Shown: piece after piece, positions 15,618-24,783 of the stretch
Layout of the letters: every line of letters begins with the position of its first letter
Position numbering within the stretch: position 1 is the first letter of the stretch
Assembly (NCBI RefSeq): GCF_014192095.1
Contig: NZ_JACHXN010000036.1
Location: 1-36,008, forward strand
Source of the DNA: Phyllobacterium trifolii
GTDB taxonomy: Bacteria > Pseudomonadota > Alphaproteobacteria > Rhizobiales > Rhizobiaceae
Direction: 5' to 3'
Length of the DNA: 36,008 nucleotides
Notes under the pieces: model-generated
Told to the model about the DNA's origin: nothing
Seen by the model: the letters and a program-made list of their open reading frames with translations, nothing else
Databases searched by the model: none
Made by a program: the position numbers and the translations under genes

Positions 15618-16706
15618 TTATTTCTGACGGGGTTGCCGCAGGTCTTTTCCGGCTGCAACGAATTGTCCGTCACGCTGGGCAAGCACTGCCTCCAACAATG
15701 TTTGAGCGGCGTTACGGACTTCGCCTTGAATGGCCGTGTCGGCATCGAGCTCTTCGTGGTTTGTGGCGTAGGGTTTCCAGTAACCTATATAGCGGTCCAC
15801 TTCAGCAAGCGGACCCGCCGGTGACATCTGCATGAAGCGAAGCCAGTCCGAAATGCTGCGGCGAACATTCTCCACCCCCTCCACATCGCCATGCACGATC
15901 ACCGAAAAGAGGCGGCCCGCAAGGTGTCTCGGATAGTCCCAGCCCTCCAATTCAATCTGCTTTGCCAGCTTGGCATCTTTGCCCTGTGTCAGAGTCGGAT
16001 CGGGATTGCCACCGTCGGCACAGACCAAGCGGTCCATCATCAATTTGACCGGAGATGTCACCTGATACCAGTTCACTGGCGTGACGATCATCACCCCGTG
16101 CGCCGCGACCCACATCGGATAGATGTCGTTCATCCAGTCCTGCGTCTGGCCGAGGGAATAATTTGGATAGCATGAGCACGGCCAGTGGCAGAGAGCCGGC
16201 GAGGTTGAAAAGCAGGCTTTGCAGGGGTGGATTTTGCGACCATATTCAGAAGCAAGTTTGCCAAGCTCCAGAACCTCCACGTCTACCTCACCCGATTGGT
16301 TGAACACTTCACGAGCGATTTCCACAAGGCGAAAGGATTTGGACATTTCCCCGGGACAGGTGTGCTCGCTGCGCGGTGATCCGCTGATCAGGAGTACCCG
16401 GCGACGAGCGGCGCTATCTTCGTATTGACGCTGTGCCGCATCGACCTTTGCCTTTGCATTGATCCAGTCGACGGCAAGGTCATACTCGGGATCATGGAAA
16501 CCTTGACCCGCTTTTGAAGTCTCGGGGCTCTTGCGCTGGAGCTTGTAAGCGTCCCATGCAGCCGCCACGATCAGATCAAGTTCAGACTTTAACGGATTGA
16601 ATGCAGGGTCCTTGAATTGGCACAAAAATCGCTGACGAAACTCCGGCTCGTCTATCCTTGGGCTTGGCGTGCCCTTACGGGGCTCCGGCGTCGTGTGTTC
16701 AGTCAT
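15618..16706 (-). CDS. Flavodoxin-like NADPH-dependent FMN reductase / iron-sulfur flavoprotein-type oxidoreductase
   Basis: The 362-residue protein has an N-terminal extension of about 115 residues, then a flavodoxin-like domain: 'VLLISGSPRSEHTCPGEMSK' binds the FMN phosphate, and 'PCKACFSTSPALCHWPCSCY' gives cysteine-rich segments, with 'HGVMIVTPVNWYQVTSPVKL' as the second flavin-contact loop. The start was set at ATG 16706, where GAAAGGAT is well spaced; an upstream in-frame start at 16757 has none. The family reduces quinones, nitro or azo compounds, or serves as an electron carrier. It stands alone next to the IS91-like element. Confidence 0.8.
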   Translation of the reverse strand: MTEHTTPEPRKGTPSPRIDEPEFRQRFLCQFKDPAFNPLKSELDLIVAAAWDAYKLQRKSPETSKAGQGFHDPEYDLAVDWINAKAKVDAAQRQYEDSAARRRVLLISGSPRSEHTCPGEMSKSFRLVEIAREVFNQSGEVDVEVLELGKLASEYGRKIHPCKACFSTSPALCHWPCSCYPNYSLGQTQDWMNDIYPMWVAAHGVMIVTPVNWYQVTSPVKLMMDRLVCADGGNPDPTLTQGKDAKLAKQIELEGWDYPRHLAGRLFSVIVHGDVEGVENVRRSISDWLRFMQMSPAGPLAEVDRYIGYWKPYATNHEELDADTAIQGEVRNAAQTLLEAVLAQRDGQFVAAGKDLRQPRQK

Positions 16707-17167
16707 GAACGCATCCTTTCGGTCACGGTGTAAGCGCTCGGTTCCGGTGGCGAACAAAACGCGATGATTTGTCCCCGATCGACGCCTGTGTCATGGAAGC
16801 AGCGAGTGAAACCTTCAGGAAAAGAACTCAGCCAATGATGCAAATGTTCCAAGGCGTGGTCGCGAGATGCATCCGATCCATTATGAGGAAGCCACCGACT
16901 ACGGTGATCCTCGCTTAGAAGGAACGCCGCCCCACAGCACATCTAACCATCCGAGGACATGAGGTGTGGAACTTGCAGAACGACCGCTTTGGACCAGACC
17001 CAGACATCACGGCAGCCGACTTAAACGTCTGCTTTCGCAGGGCTGTTCTTGAAAGCTGCCTGACCGGAATCGTGAAGAGTTTCGGGCGCCAGGAGGCGTA
17101 CGAAAGTCCCCGAGGAAGGAACCCGCGGACCACAGTCGAGGCTATGGAGATTTCGATCTACGGCTGA
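16707..17167. other. Gene-poor flank of the IS91-like element
   Basis: A plus-strand frame at 16964-17167 (67 codons from GTG) ends just at the element and contains 'FGPDPDITAADLNVCFRRAV'; it is weakly protein-like but lacks a clear ribosome-binding site and family, so I leave it uncalled. No terminator or repeat recognised. The left end of the mobile element must lie near 17165, but I cannot fix it to the base. Confidence 0.35.
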
Positions 17168-17359
17168 TGTGTGTGGTGGCGCGACCGCAGCCAGAGAGTA
17201 GAGCGATGAATGCGGATAGGCCGCTTCGTTGCGCATCCGCGTGGTTTTGCCGGCCCGGCACCCGGCCCGCCGCAACCCTGTCGGCGGCGATGATTACCAT
17301 GGATGCGTGTGGGTCTGTTGCCGAGACAGGGCGCCTGCGGCTGACCATGCCATGCCGGG

Positions 17360-18550
17360 TCATGAAGTCGTCTCCCGGTTCGTCGCCGCATCCGGCGGCC
17401 CGCGCGGCTGCCTCCAGCGTTCAAACACCTCGATGACGATCATTCGTCCGCCGCAGCAGGGGCATGGGGGGCGGGAGTCCCCCGGTTCGCCCGGTGTGCC
17501 GTTATCGACCGGAGCGGCGACGTCCAGGAGTTCGCGCGCGAGAGCGAGGCTGGTCTTTCGGGCTGAGCCGGCGAGCAGGCCGTAGTGCCGGATACGATGG
17601 AAGCCACGCGGCAAGACATGGAGCAGGAAGCGGCGGATGAACTCGTCGACCGCGAGCGTCATGATCTGCTGCCGGTCGCAGCCGTCGCGGCGGTAATCCC
17701 TGTAGCGGAAGGTGACGCCAGTTTCGTCGAAGGCGATCAGGCGGCGGTTCGAGATTGCGACCCGGTGGGTGTAGCGGGACAGGTAAGCGAGCACTGCCTC
17801 CGGCCCTGCGAACGGCGCCTTGGCATAGACCACCCAGCGCTTCTTCCGGACCGGCGACAGATGCCGCAGGAATGCCCACCGCTCGGCGAGATGAGCAAGG
17901 GCGCCGAAGAAGCCGAGCCGCCCGTCGTCGTACAGAGCGACCAGGCGGGCGAGGAACAGCCGTCGAAACAGCTTGCCGAGTACGCGCACCGGCAGCAGGA
18001 AGGCCGGGCGCGACGAGATCCAACGGCTCCCGTCCGGCGTGATTCCACCGCCGGGCACGATCATGTAAACATGCGGATGGTGGGTCATTGCCGATCCCCA
18101 GGTGTGGAGCACGGCGGTGATGCCGATGCGCGCGCCGAGGTGCTTGCGATCGGCCGCGATGGTCAGCATCGTCTCCGACGCCGCCTTGAACAGCAGGTCG
18201 TAGACGAGCGTCTTGTTCTGGAACGCCATGTCGGCGACCTCGGCCGGTAGCGTGAATACGACGTGGAAGTAACCGACCGGAAGCAGATCGGCCTCGCGTT
18301 CGGCAAGCCACGTCCGTGCCGCCGCGCCCTGGCACTTTGGGCAGTGCCGATTGCGGCAGGAGTTGTAGGCAATCCGCCACTGGCCGCAGTCCTCGCAGGC
18401 CTCGACGTGACCGCCGAGGGCCGCAGTGCGGCAGTTCTCGACCGCCGACATCACCTTCAGTTGCGGCAGGCTCAGATGTCCTGCATGCGCGCGCTGGTAC
18501 GCTGCCCCGGCAACACGGAAGATGTCGGCGACCTCGATCGAGGCACGCAA
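17360..18550 (-). CDS. IS91 family Y2 transposase
   Basis: The 396-residue protein has an N-terminal zinc-finger region ('HVEACEDCGQWRIAYNSCRN' and 'HCPKCQG') and the relaxase-type core. The HUH position reads 'THHPHVYMIVPGGGI', where most relatives have HVH. The paired catalytic tyrosines sit in 'YLSRYTHRVAISNRRL'. A C-terminal zinc knuckle 'CPCCGGRMIVIE' ends the protein, as in IS91 and ISCR relatives. The start is TTG 18550, just after the recombinase stop. The change of the second metal-binding His to Tyr may inactivate it, although I cannot check family variation here. Confidence 0.85.
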   Translation of the reverse strand: MRASIEVADIFRVAGAAYQRAHAGHLSLPQLKVMSAVENCRTAALGGHVEACEDCGQWRIAYNSCRNRHCPKCQGAAARTWLAEREADLLPVGYFHVVFTLPAEVADMAFQNKTLVYDLLFKAASETMLTIAADRKHLGARIGITAVLHTWGSAMTHHPHVYMIVPGGGITPDGSRWISSRPAFLLPVRVLGKLFRRLFLARLVALYDDGRLGFFGALAHLAERWAFLRHLSPVRKKRWVVYAKAPFAGPEAVLAYLSRYTHRVAISNRRLIAFDETGVTFRYRDYRRDGCDRQQIMTLAVDEFIRRFLLHVLPRGFHRIRHYGLLAGSARKTSLALARELLDVAAPVDNGTPGEPGDSRPPCPCCGGRMIVIEVFERWRQPRGPPDAATNRETTS

Positions 18551-18553
18551 GGC

Positions 18554-19462
18554 TCAACCGTCGGGGGAGGCTTCTTCCGGCTTGAACAGGCCGAGCTTGT
18601 CGAGCGGACTCGTGACCGTGCGGACCGTCTTGGTCGCCACCTTGGCGTAGAGGGCGGTGCTGTTGAGTTTTGCGTGCCCGAGCAGGACCTGGATGATCCT
18701 GATGTCCGTGCCGTCCTCGAGCAGGTGGGTGGCGAAGCTGTGGCGCAGCGTATGCGGCCCGACCCGCTTGGCGATGTCCGCGGCCTGGGCCGCCTCAACG
18801 ACGATCCGATAGAGCTGCCTCGTGCTGATCGGCTTCATCGCGTGTTGGCCGGGGAATAACCAGCCGTCGCGATGCATCACGCCCTGCTGCCGCCCCACCT
18901 TCCACCACTGGCGCAGCAGGGTGAGCAGGTCCTCCGAAAGCATGGCATTGCGATAGCGCCCGCCCTTGCCACGCTCGACGCGCAGCAGCATCCGCTCGCT
19001 GTCGACGTCGGCGACCTTCAGCATCGACACCTCCGCAACACGTAGGCCGGCGCCATAGGCGACCGACAACGCAGCCTGGTGCTTGAGGCAGGTGGTGGCA
19101 TTGAGCAGCCGCGCAACCTCGTCGCGGCTCAGCACCACAGGCAGGTTACGCGGATGCGCCAGCCGGACGAGCCTGCGCGCCAGGTCCGGGCGGTCGAGGG
19201 TCTGGGTGAAGAAGAAGCGTAGCGCCGACACGATGCTGTTCATCGTCGGAACGGGAACGCCATCCTCCTGCTGCTCGATTTGGAACCGGCGCAGGTCGTC
19301 GGCGGTCGCCGTGTCTGGTGAACGCCCGAGGAAGGTTGCCAAGCGACCGATGTCGCGGAGATAGTTGCGTTGCGTTTCGCGTGAGAAACGTCGCATGTTC
19401 ATGTCGTCGATCAACCGCTGGCGCAGCGGGCTGACGGGGGTATCGAGATGGAGGTACTGCAT
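18554..19462 (-). CDS. Tyrosine recombinase/integrase associated with the IS91-like element
   Basis: The 302-residue protein has an N-terminal SAM-like core-binding domain ('FSRETQRNYLRDIGRLATFL') and a C-terminal catalytic domain. The catalytic residues appear in order: Arg in 'YGAGLRVAEVSMLKVADVD', the HxxR pair in 'HTLRHSFATHLLEDGTDI', His in 'LLGHAKLNSTALY' and the nucleophilic Tyr in 'ALYAKV'. The protein looks intact. Start ATG 19462 has AGGAG upstream. Partner of the IS91-type transposase in this element type; its precise role (resolving or integrating circular intermediates) is inference. Confidence 0.88.
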   Translation of the reverse strand: MQYLHLDTPVSPLRQRLIDDMNMRRFSRETQRNYLRDIGRLATFLGRSPDTATADDLRRFQIEQQEDGVPVPTMNSIVSALRFFFTQTLDRPDLARRLVRLAHPRNLPVVLSRDEVARLLNATTCLKHQAALSVAYGAGLRVAEVSMLKVADVDSERMLLRVERGKGGRYRNAMLSEDLLTLLRQWWKVGRQQGVMHRDGWLFPGQHAMKPISTRQLYRIVVEAAQAADIAKRVGPHTLRHSFATHLLEDGTDIRIIQVLLGHAKLNSTALYAKVATKTVRTVTSPLDKLGLFKPEEASPDG

Positions 19463-19839
19463 GGTCAGGCTCCTTGTTGAAGAAGCTCGTCATGCTCCGC
19501 CCTTGCCGGACGACGTTCAATCCAGGCGCAGCCTCCAGCCTGTGCCCTCTATCTCAACCGCAGGCGCCCTCCCGCGCAGCGGGTTCGTTCTCCGGCCCCA
19601 AAGCGGCCACCCAGCCGACCCGGCCGAGATGTCTTCTCCTGCCGCAAAGCGAACTTTGGTTTATCGGTGCCGCTGACTCTCGGACTAGTTTCAAGAGCAT
19701 GTGAACAGACCTAATAAGAACGCCATAATGTATTTACTTTTCAACCCCATAGCAGGTATCTGGCAGTTTCTGTTGCGTAATTCCGAAGATTTTCCACTGC
19801 AATAATCAGGGGGTTCGCGCGGCGCTTACGGCAACGGCA
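19463..19839. other. Intergenic region between the recombinase and dhaL
   Basis: The part up to about 19700 probably belongs to the IS91-like element (ter side). The rest (about 19700-19839) is AT-richer and contains the end of the catabolic operon, whose last stop is at 19840. No gene, no obvious hairpin terminator and no promoter seen. Confidence 0.4.
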
Positions 19840-20481
19840 TTAAGCGCAGGGCTTAGGAATGCCGCTGACTTCCGGTTCCCGAGCGACTGCCTGACAAAGC
19901 GATGCGTAAGCCAGCATGCCCGGGTCATCGATACCCACACTTTTATCTCCGAACATCCTTGCCCGGCCCACCCGGCAAGGGCGCGTTCTGTACTCCGCTA
20001 CGACCTCGTTTGCTGTTCGCACGGCGACGGCGCGTACCTCAGAGAGGTTGGAAATTCCATCAAGCGCCGCCGCAACGCCATCAATACAGTCTATGACTGT
20101 CTTGTCCCCTAAGGATGCATTGCCGCGGACGAGCATCGCGTCCCGCGCCGCTAAATGCCACGCGGCAACCGCAGTCCATGGAGCCGTCGTACCGCCTTTG
20201 GCCCGCTTCGCGATAGCTAAAAACGCCGTCGCGACCAGCGTGCCCAGACTGGAACCCGTCGACGCGGCCGCAGCTTTCGCCAGCATCATGAACGCATCCC
20301 CGAGGTCCGCGGCCTTGCTCAGATCCTGTTCTACAAGTTTCGACATGAGTCTCGCCAGCATTGCGCCGGTATCTCCGTCACCCAGTTTAGAATCGGCTTC
20401 ATTCAGCACACGCTCGAGCGACGCCATCTCCAGATGTGCGCGCGCAATTCCTGCGCTCAGGGACGAGATTGAAATCTGCAT
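19840..20481 (-). CDS. dhaL: DhaL-type kinase subunit (ADP/ATP-binding)
   Basis: The 213-residue protein is the all-helical nucleotide-binding subunit of a dihydroxyacetone-type kinase. The magnesium-binding aspartates are in 'ADSKLGDGDTGAMLARL' (canonical GDGDHG, here GDGDTG) near residues 31-47, and 'AAAASTGSSLGTLVATAF' is the conserved Ser/Gly loop. ATG 20481 overlaps the dhaK stop (TAATG), so the two subunits are translationally coupled; an upstream in-frame codon at 20505 lies inside dhaK. No DhaM phosphotransferase partner is present, so it probably uses ATP directly. The substrate could be dihydroxyacetone or a related ketose such as erythrulose or apulose. Confidence 0.88.
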   Translation of the reverse strand: MQISISSLSAGIARAHLEMASLERVLNEADSKLGDGDTGAMLARLMSKLVEQDLSKAADLGDAFMMLAKAAAASTGSSLGTLVATAFLAIAKRAKGGTTAPWTAVAAWHLAARDAMLVRGNASLGDKTVIDCIDGVAAALDGISNLSEVRAVAVRTANEVVAEYRTRPCRVGRARMFGDKSVGIDDPGMLAYASLCQAVAREPEVSGIPKPCA

Positions 20482-21479
20482 TACGAGACTCTCCAGAACG
20501 GGCAATCGGCAGGCGCTGCGAGCAGCTCATCAAGCTCTTCGTCGACAAAACATACCGACATTGAGGCTCCCGCCATTTCCAGAGACGTCACATATCGTCC
20601 AACCAAGGGAAATATAACCTCCAGACCTGTCTGCTCCAGTCTGCCCTTGGCACGCCGAAAAAGAATATAAAGTTCCTCAAGCGAAGTTGCGCCGAGGCTG
20701 TTGACGAGAAGGGAGACGCGGGAACTTGCTCCCCGCGGGCGCTCATCAAGCAGACGGTCGATCATCTCATCCGCCACCATGTCTGCAGGCTTCATCTTGT
20801 CCCGCCATATACCGGGCTCGCCGTGAATCCCCATCCCCATTTCAATTTCCTCGTCGTCCAGAGTGAAGGACGGACCGTCAGCGCCCGGAAGTTGACAGGA
20901 CGACAGTGCGACACCGATCGTTCTGGTGGCGTCAACGGCCTTCTGGGCTGCGGCGGTCACCGCTGTGAGCGCATCACCACGTTCGGCGCTCGCTCCTGCC
21001 GCCTTATAGGCATAGATTATGCCCGCCACGCCGCGGCGCTTGCCTCTTTCCTCCGGCCCCGCGCTCGCGATATCATCGGTACCGAGGACCGTAGTTGTCT
21101 CGATCCCTTCCGCCTCGAGGAGTTCGCCGGCCATGTCGAAGTTCATCCGGTCGCCGCCGTAGTTCCCATAAAGCCGCAACACGCCGCGCCCACCGTTGGC
21201 GAGGCGGATAGCGTCCAAGCAGCTCTCCACATTGGGGCCTTCGAACACGTTGCCAATCGAGCAAGCGTCGAGAAGACCGTGGCCGACATAGCCTGTGAAC
21301 AAGGGCAGGTGACCGGATCCTCCGCCTGACACGACGCCGACTTTGTTTTTGCGGACGCCGCCAGCGCGTCGGATCACTCTTTTGCTTTCGCCGTCGCACA
21401 CGAGTGCCGGATGGGCTGCGACCAAACCGTCAATTATTTCATCCACGAAGTTAGCGGGATCATTCATCAATTTCTTCAT
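20481..21479 (-). CDS. dhaK: DhaK-type ketose-binding kinase subunit
   Basis: The 332-residue subunit binds the ketone substrate. The conserved 'VGVVSGGGSGHLPLFTGYVG' is near residues 47-66, 'NVFEGPN' follows, and the histidine that forms the covalent hemiaminal with the substrate is in 'GMGIHGEPG' near residue 220. The start is ATG 21479 with GAGGAAAT upstream; an earlier in-frame start at 21542 has poor sequence. It lies between the polyol dehydrogenase and dhaL, and its stop overlaps the dhaL start. Because no PTS partner is present and the operon has a polyol-type dehydrogenase, the true substrate may be a C3 to C5 ketose rather than only dihydroxyacetone (inference). Confidence 0.9.
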   Translation of the reverse strand: MKKLMNDPANFVDEIIDGLVAAHPALVCDGESKRVIRRAGGVRKNKVGVVSGGGSGHLPLFTGYVGHGLLDACSIGNVFEGPNVESCLDAIRLANGGRGVLRLYGNYGGDRMNFDMAGELLEAEGIETTTVLGTDDIASAGPEERGKRRGVAGIIYAYKAAGASAERGDALTAVTAAAQKAVDATRTIGVALSSCQLPGADGPSFTLDDEEIEMGMGIHGEPGIWRDKMKPADMVADEMIDRLLDERPRGASSRVSLLVNSLGATSLEELYILFRRAKGRLEQTGLEVIFPLVGRYVTSLEMAGASMSVCFVDEELDELLAAPADCPFWRVS

Positions 21480-21550
21480 GATTTCCTCAAACGTAGGCGG
21501 CGTGCCGCGGCGGCACACTCGGGCGCTCCGATAGGCGAGCAAGTCGGATT

Positions 21551-22630
21551 TCAGCCAGCGACCCTGATCTGCAGCTTCACGTCTTGCGGTCGGCCTTCGG
21601 CGGCTCTTTCGAACGCACGCACGCTGTCCTTGAACGCAAATGTTTCGCTGACAAGAGGGTTGAGATTGATTTGGCCCGCTCCTAGCATCGTCATGGCGCG
21701 GTCATATTGATGCGCGTACCGGAAAACCGTTTCCAGTCGCAGCTCCTTCGTCATCAAGGCTGAGACGTCGAAGGCCACTGGTTCGACGGGCATGCCGATC
21801 AGGATCGCCTTGCCGCGGGGCCGCAAAAGGTCTCCCAAGCCTTCATAAGCCTTTACTGAGCCACTCGCTTCGAAAACGACGTCAGCTCCCCAGCCACCGG
21901 TCAGTTCCTGGATGACGGCTTTGAGAGGAGTTTCGCGCACGTTGACGGGGATCAATCCATCAAACTTTGCGGCCACGTCGAGTTTGCCGGTCTGCAGGTC
22001 GGCAACAACCACACGGGAACAACCGCCAGCCAGCGCGGCGAGCGCGGTCATCAGTCCAATTGGACCCGCACCGATGACGACACCGGTGTCTCCGGCCATG
22101 ATGGCGGCCTTCTCGACAGCCTGAAGCCCCACGGCAAGCGGTTCGACCATCGCGCCTTCCGCAAAGCTCACGTTGTCCGGCAATCTATAGGTGTATTGAG
22201 CCGGGTGGACGACGTGAGGCGTCAGGCAACCATGAACAGGTGGCGTCGCCCAAAATCGTACGGAAGGATCAACATTGTAGATTCCAAGCCGGGCTGCACG
22301 AGAAAAGGGATCGGGTATGCCGGGCTCCATGCAGACGCGATCGCCCGCATGAAGGTGCGTCACACCCGCGCCGACTTCAACGATGGTGCCAGCCGCCTCG
22401 TGCCCGAGCACCATCGGCTCGTGTACCACGAATGGTCCTATTTTCCCGTGCGTGTAGTAATGAACGTCGGACCCGCATATGCCCACCGTATGGATGGCGA
22501 TTTTCACTTGGCCGTGACCGACGCCGAGAGGGAGTTCGATATCGCGCAGCGCTAGTTGCCGCACCCCCTCGAGAACGAGAGCTGGCACTTTGAGGCTCGG
22601 GTTTTTGTTGGCGATGGTGATACGGTTCAT
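21551..22630 (-). CDS. Zinc-dependent polyol dehydrogenase (xylitol/sorbitol dehydrogenase type)
   Basis: The 359-residue enzyme is a medium-chain zinc alcohol dehydrogenase close to D-xylulose reductase and L-iditol dehydrogenase. Catalytic zinc ligands are in '[17 protein letters not shown]' and 'LGHEAAG' with Glu in 'MVEPLAVG'; the Rossmann motif is '[16 protein letters not shown]', with 'VADLQ' suggesting NAD specificity. The four structural-zinc cysteines are absent from the lobe '[20 protein letters not shown]', as in several rhizobial xylitol dehydrogenases. Start ATG 22630 is preferred because upstream in-frame starts enter the ATPase gene. It presumably oxidises a polyol to a ketose for DhaKL. 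Confidence 0.88.
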   Translation of the reverse strand: MNRITIANKNPSLKVPALVLEGVRQLALRDIELPLGVGHGQVKIAIHTVGICGSDVHYYTHGKIGPFVVHEPMVLGHEAAGTIVEVGAGVTHLHAGDRVCMEPGIPDPFSRAARLGIYNVDPSVRFWATPPVHGCLTPHVVHPAQYTYRLPDNVSFAEGAMVEPLAVGLQAVEKAAIMAGDTGVVIGAGPIGLMTALAALAGGCSRVVVADLQTGKLDVAAKFDGLIPVNVRETPLKAVIQELTGGWGADVVFEASGSVKAYEGLGDLLRPRGKAILIGMPVEPVAFDVSALMTKELRLETVFRYAHQYDRAMTMLGAGQINLNPLVSETFAFKDSVRAFERAAEGRPQDVKLQIRVAG

Positions 22631-22670
22631 TGTTGTTTCCAGTTCCATCCTGTCGATGCCGGAAAGGCGG

Positions 22671-23750
22671 TCATGCGTTAAGTTGCAGGCGCTGGCCGCT
22701 TTCGGCGTCAAATATATGCGTACGGTCCGCAGCGGGGCGAAGGCCGACCTTCTCTCCAGGTCGTAGCAGGTGGCGTTCCCGGAAAGATGCGAGGATCTCC
22801 ATTCCTGCGGCACGCATAGCCACCATGGTTTCGGATCCTGTGGGCTCGATGACGACGATTTCTGCTGGCAAAGCGCCTTCTTCATCCTCCGGAACAAACT
22901 CCAGATGTTCAGGCCGCACACCCAACAGCACCTGGCGCTGAGCTGCGGTTATGTTCGAGACCTCCATGCGCCAGCCGCTCTCGGCCACAAAAACTGGAAC
23001 GGGACCCGGAACTATCTCGCCCCGAATGAAGTTCATCGCCGGCGAACCGATGAAGCTTGCCACGAACTGGTTGGCCGGATTGTCATATAGATCGAGAGGG
23101 GAACCGATCTGTTCGATAACACCGTCGCGAAGGACAACGATCTTGTCCGCCATTGTCATCGCCTCGATCTGATCATGGGTCACATAGACGGTGGTTGTCT
23201 TCATCCGCTGGTGAAGCTCCTTGATCTCGGTGCGCATTTGCACGCGCAGCTTGGCGTCAAGATTCGACAATGGCTCATCGAACAGAAATACTTGGGGATC
23301 GCGGACGATGGCCCGTCCCATCGCAACTCGCTGGCGCTGCCCGCCTGAAAGGTTGCGGGGGTAGCGGTCCAGATAGTTCACCAGACCAAGCATCTCCGCC
23401 GCCCGACGAACCTGCGCTTCCTTTTTGCTTTTTGGCACACCGCGCAGCCGGAGCGAAAAGCCCATGTTCTCGGCCACGGTCATGTGGGGATAAAGCGCGT
23501 AATTTTGAAAAACCATGGCGATATCCCGGTCCATGGGCGCTACGTCGTTGATGATTTTCTCGCCAATCCGGATCGCACCGCCTGAAATTTCTTCAAGACC
23601 TGCAATCATTCGCAACAAGGTCGATTTACCGCAGCCGGAGGGGCCGACCAGCACAACAAATTCGCCATCGTCGATGTTGAAATTCATCTGATGAATGACT
23701 TTGACGGCACCGTAAGTCTTGGTGACGTCCTCGATACTGACCTGAGCCAT
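22671..23750 (-). CDS. Carbohydrate ABC importer ATPase (MalK/UgpC type)
   Basis: The 359-residue protein has Walker A 'GPSGCGKST' (about residues 36-44), Q-loop '[13 protein letters not shown]', signature '[14 protein letters not shown]', Walker B '[13 protein letters not shown]', and H-loop '[10 protein letters not shown]'. A C-terminal TOBE regulatory domain follows ('[11 protein letters not shown]'), as in MalK and UgpC. It energises the permease pair at 27430-29252. The gene lies apart from the permeases, between the reductase and the dehydrogenase, but in the same operon (37 bases to the reductase, 40 to the dehydrogenase). Confidence 0.93.
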   Translation of the reverse strand: MAQVSIEDVTKTYGAVKVIHQMNFNIDDGEFVVLVGPSGCGKSTLLRMIAGLEEISGGAIRIGEKIINDVAPMDRDIAMVFQNYALYPHMTVAENMGFSLRLRGVPKSKKEAQVRRAAEMLGLVNYLDRYPRNLSGGQRQRVAMGRAIVRDPQVFLFDEPLSNLDAKLRVQMRTEIKELHQRMKTTTVYVTHDQIEAMTMADKIVVLRDGVIEQIGSPLDLYDNPANQFVASFIGSPAMNFIRGEIVPGPVPVFVAESGWRMEVSNITAAQRQVLLGVRPEHLEFVPEDEEGALPAEIVVIEPTGSETMVAMRAAGMEILASFRERHLLRPGEKVGLRPAADRTHIFDAESGQRLQLNA

Positions 23751-23787
23751 ATTTTCCTCTTTTTATCGTTGTTGAACGCCGGATTTT

Positions 23788-24765
23788 TTAAAGGTCGAGT
23801 ACGAGCCGATCGCCACGGCAACCGGAGCAGCACACCATGATACGGTCCCCAGCATCTTGTTCTTCCACCGTCAGGTAAACGTCCCGATGGTCCGGTACAC
23901 CCGCGAGAACACGCGTCTCGCAAGTCCCGCAAACCCCATCCCGGCACGATGAGGGCACATCGACGCCGGCTTCGAGGATCGCTTCGAGGATCGTCTGTCC
24001 CGTTCCGATGTTCAGGCTGAGCCCGCTGCGAGAAAGTTCGACGACGAAACCGCCGCTGCGGTCGCTTTCCTCGAGCGCTTCGAAGGCCTCCATTCGTGCC
24101 CGCCCCGACGGCCAATTGGCGGTCATATGGCGAAAAGCCTGAAGCATCGGCGCGGGTCCGCAGCAGTAGACCCGAGCGTCCGGCTGCGCAGCGCTCAGGA
24201 CTGCATGAAGGTCAAGACGGGACGGGTTGGATTCCCGGCTCGTATAGAAAATGACCTTCCCGCCGTAGTCAGACAAAACCTTACGGAAGAGGGCGTGCTC
24301 GTGGCGTTGGACCGCGTAATGCAAAGTCCATCTGCGTCCCAGCATTTCCACGCGCTCGATCATCGGCAGAACGGGAGTAATACCTATCCCGCCAGCGATG
24401 AATATGTAGTCGGTCCCCGTCTCATCAAGCGGAAAATTGTTCCGCGGCGGCGACATCATGATTTCGTGCCCCACGTCGAATGTATCGTGCAACCAGGCGG
24501 ACCCGCCCCGCCCGTCCTTTATCCTTTTGACGGCAATGCGGTACTGATGGAGGGCGTCACCACAATCGACGAGCGAGTATTGACGGATCTCGCCGCCCGG
24601 AAGATGGACGTCGATATGCGCGCCTGGCTCAGCAGGCGGCAATCTTTCGCCATAGAGCGCCTGAAGAGTGAACAGCTTGACGTCCTCGACCGGCCTTTCC
24701 ACCGACGCCACCCGCATGGGCAGCATCACGGCGCCGATGATCGGGGAGTTAGCAACAGCCTGCAT
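23788..24765 (-). CDS. PDR/VanB-type ferredoxin reductase (FMN, NAD, 2Fe-2S)
   Basis: The 325-residue protein is a one-piece reductase of the phthalate-dioxygenase-reductase class, which passes electrons from NAD(P)H to an oxygenase. The flavin motif is 'IRQYSLVDCG', the nucleotide-binding loop 'FIAGGIGITPVLPMIE', and the C-terminal plant-type 2Fe-2S cluster is 'SSCRDGVCGTCETRVLAG' with the fourth cysteine in 'IMVCCSGC'. ATG 24765 with GGAG is preferred over an upstream GTG at 24777. It follows the Rieske gene after 18 bases. No oxygenase catalytic subunit lies in the operon, so its partner must be the Rieske protein alone or an enzyme encoded elsewhere. Confidence 0.9.
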   Translation of the reverse strand: MQAVANSPIIGAVMLPMRVASVERPVEDVKLFTLQALYGERLPPAEPGAHIDVHLPGGEIRQYSLVDCGDALHQYRIAVKRIKDGRGGSAWLHDTFDVGHEIMMSPPRNNFPLDETGTDYIFIAGGIGITPVLPMIERVEMLGRRWTLHYAVQRHEHALFRKVLSDYGGKVIFYTSRESNPSRLDLHAVLSAAQPDARVYCCGPAPMLQAFRHMTANWPSGRARMEAFEALEESDRSGGFVVELSRSGLSLNIGTGQTILEAILEAGVDVPSSCRDGVCGTCETRVLAGVPDHRDVYLTVEEQDAGDRIMVCCSGCRGDRLVLDL

Positions 24766-24783
24766 AGTCGTCTCCACTTGGAA

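Larger units (their letters stand above)
17168..19480 (-). mobile_element. IS91-like element with Y2 transposase and tyrosine recombinase (approximate ends)
   Basis: Two overlapping-style minus-strand genes, a tyrosine recombinase (18554-19462) followed 3 bases later by an IS91-family transposase (17360-18550), form a known two-gene arrangement in proteobacteria. GC content is higher than in the neighbours. IS91 elements move by rolling circle, have no inverted repeats, and end at ori and ter sites; here the ori side would be at low coordinates (about 17170-17350) after the transposase gene. The limits given are approximate because no second copy is available for comparison. Confidence 0.65.

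Noticed and set aside
16964..17167. A 67-codon plus-strand frame beside the IS91-like element
   Set aside because: No ribosome-binding site and no recognisable family; may be the tail of a disrupted gene.
17585..18250. A 221-codon plus-strand frame antisense to the transposase
   Set aside because: Antisense shadow with low-complexity composition and no ribosome-binding site.
17502..18557. A 351-codon minus-strand frame inside the IS91-like transposase
   Set aside because: Arg/Pro-rich shadow of the transposase in a GC-rich gene; no family features.
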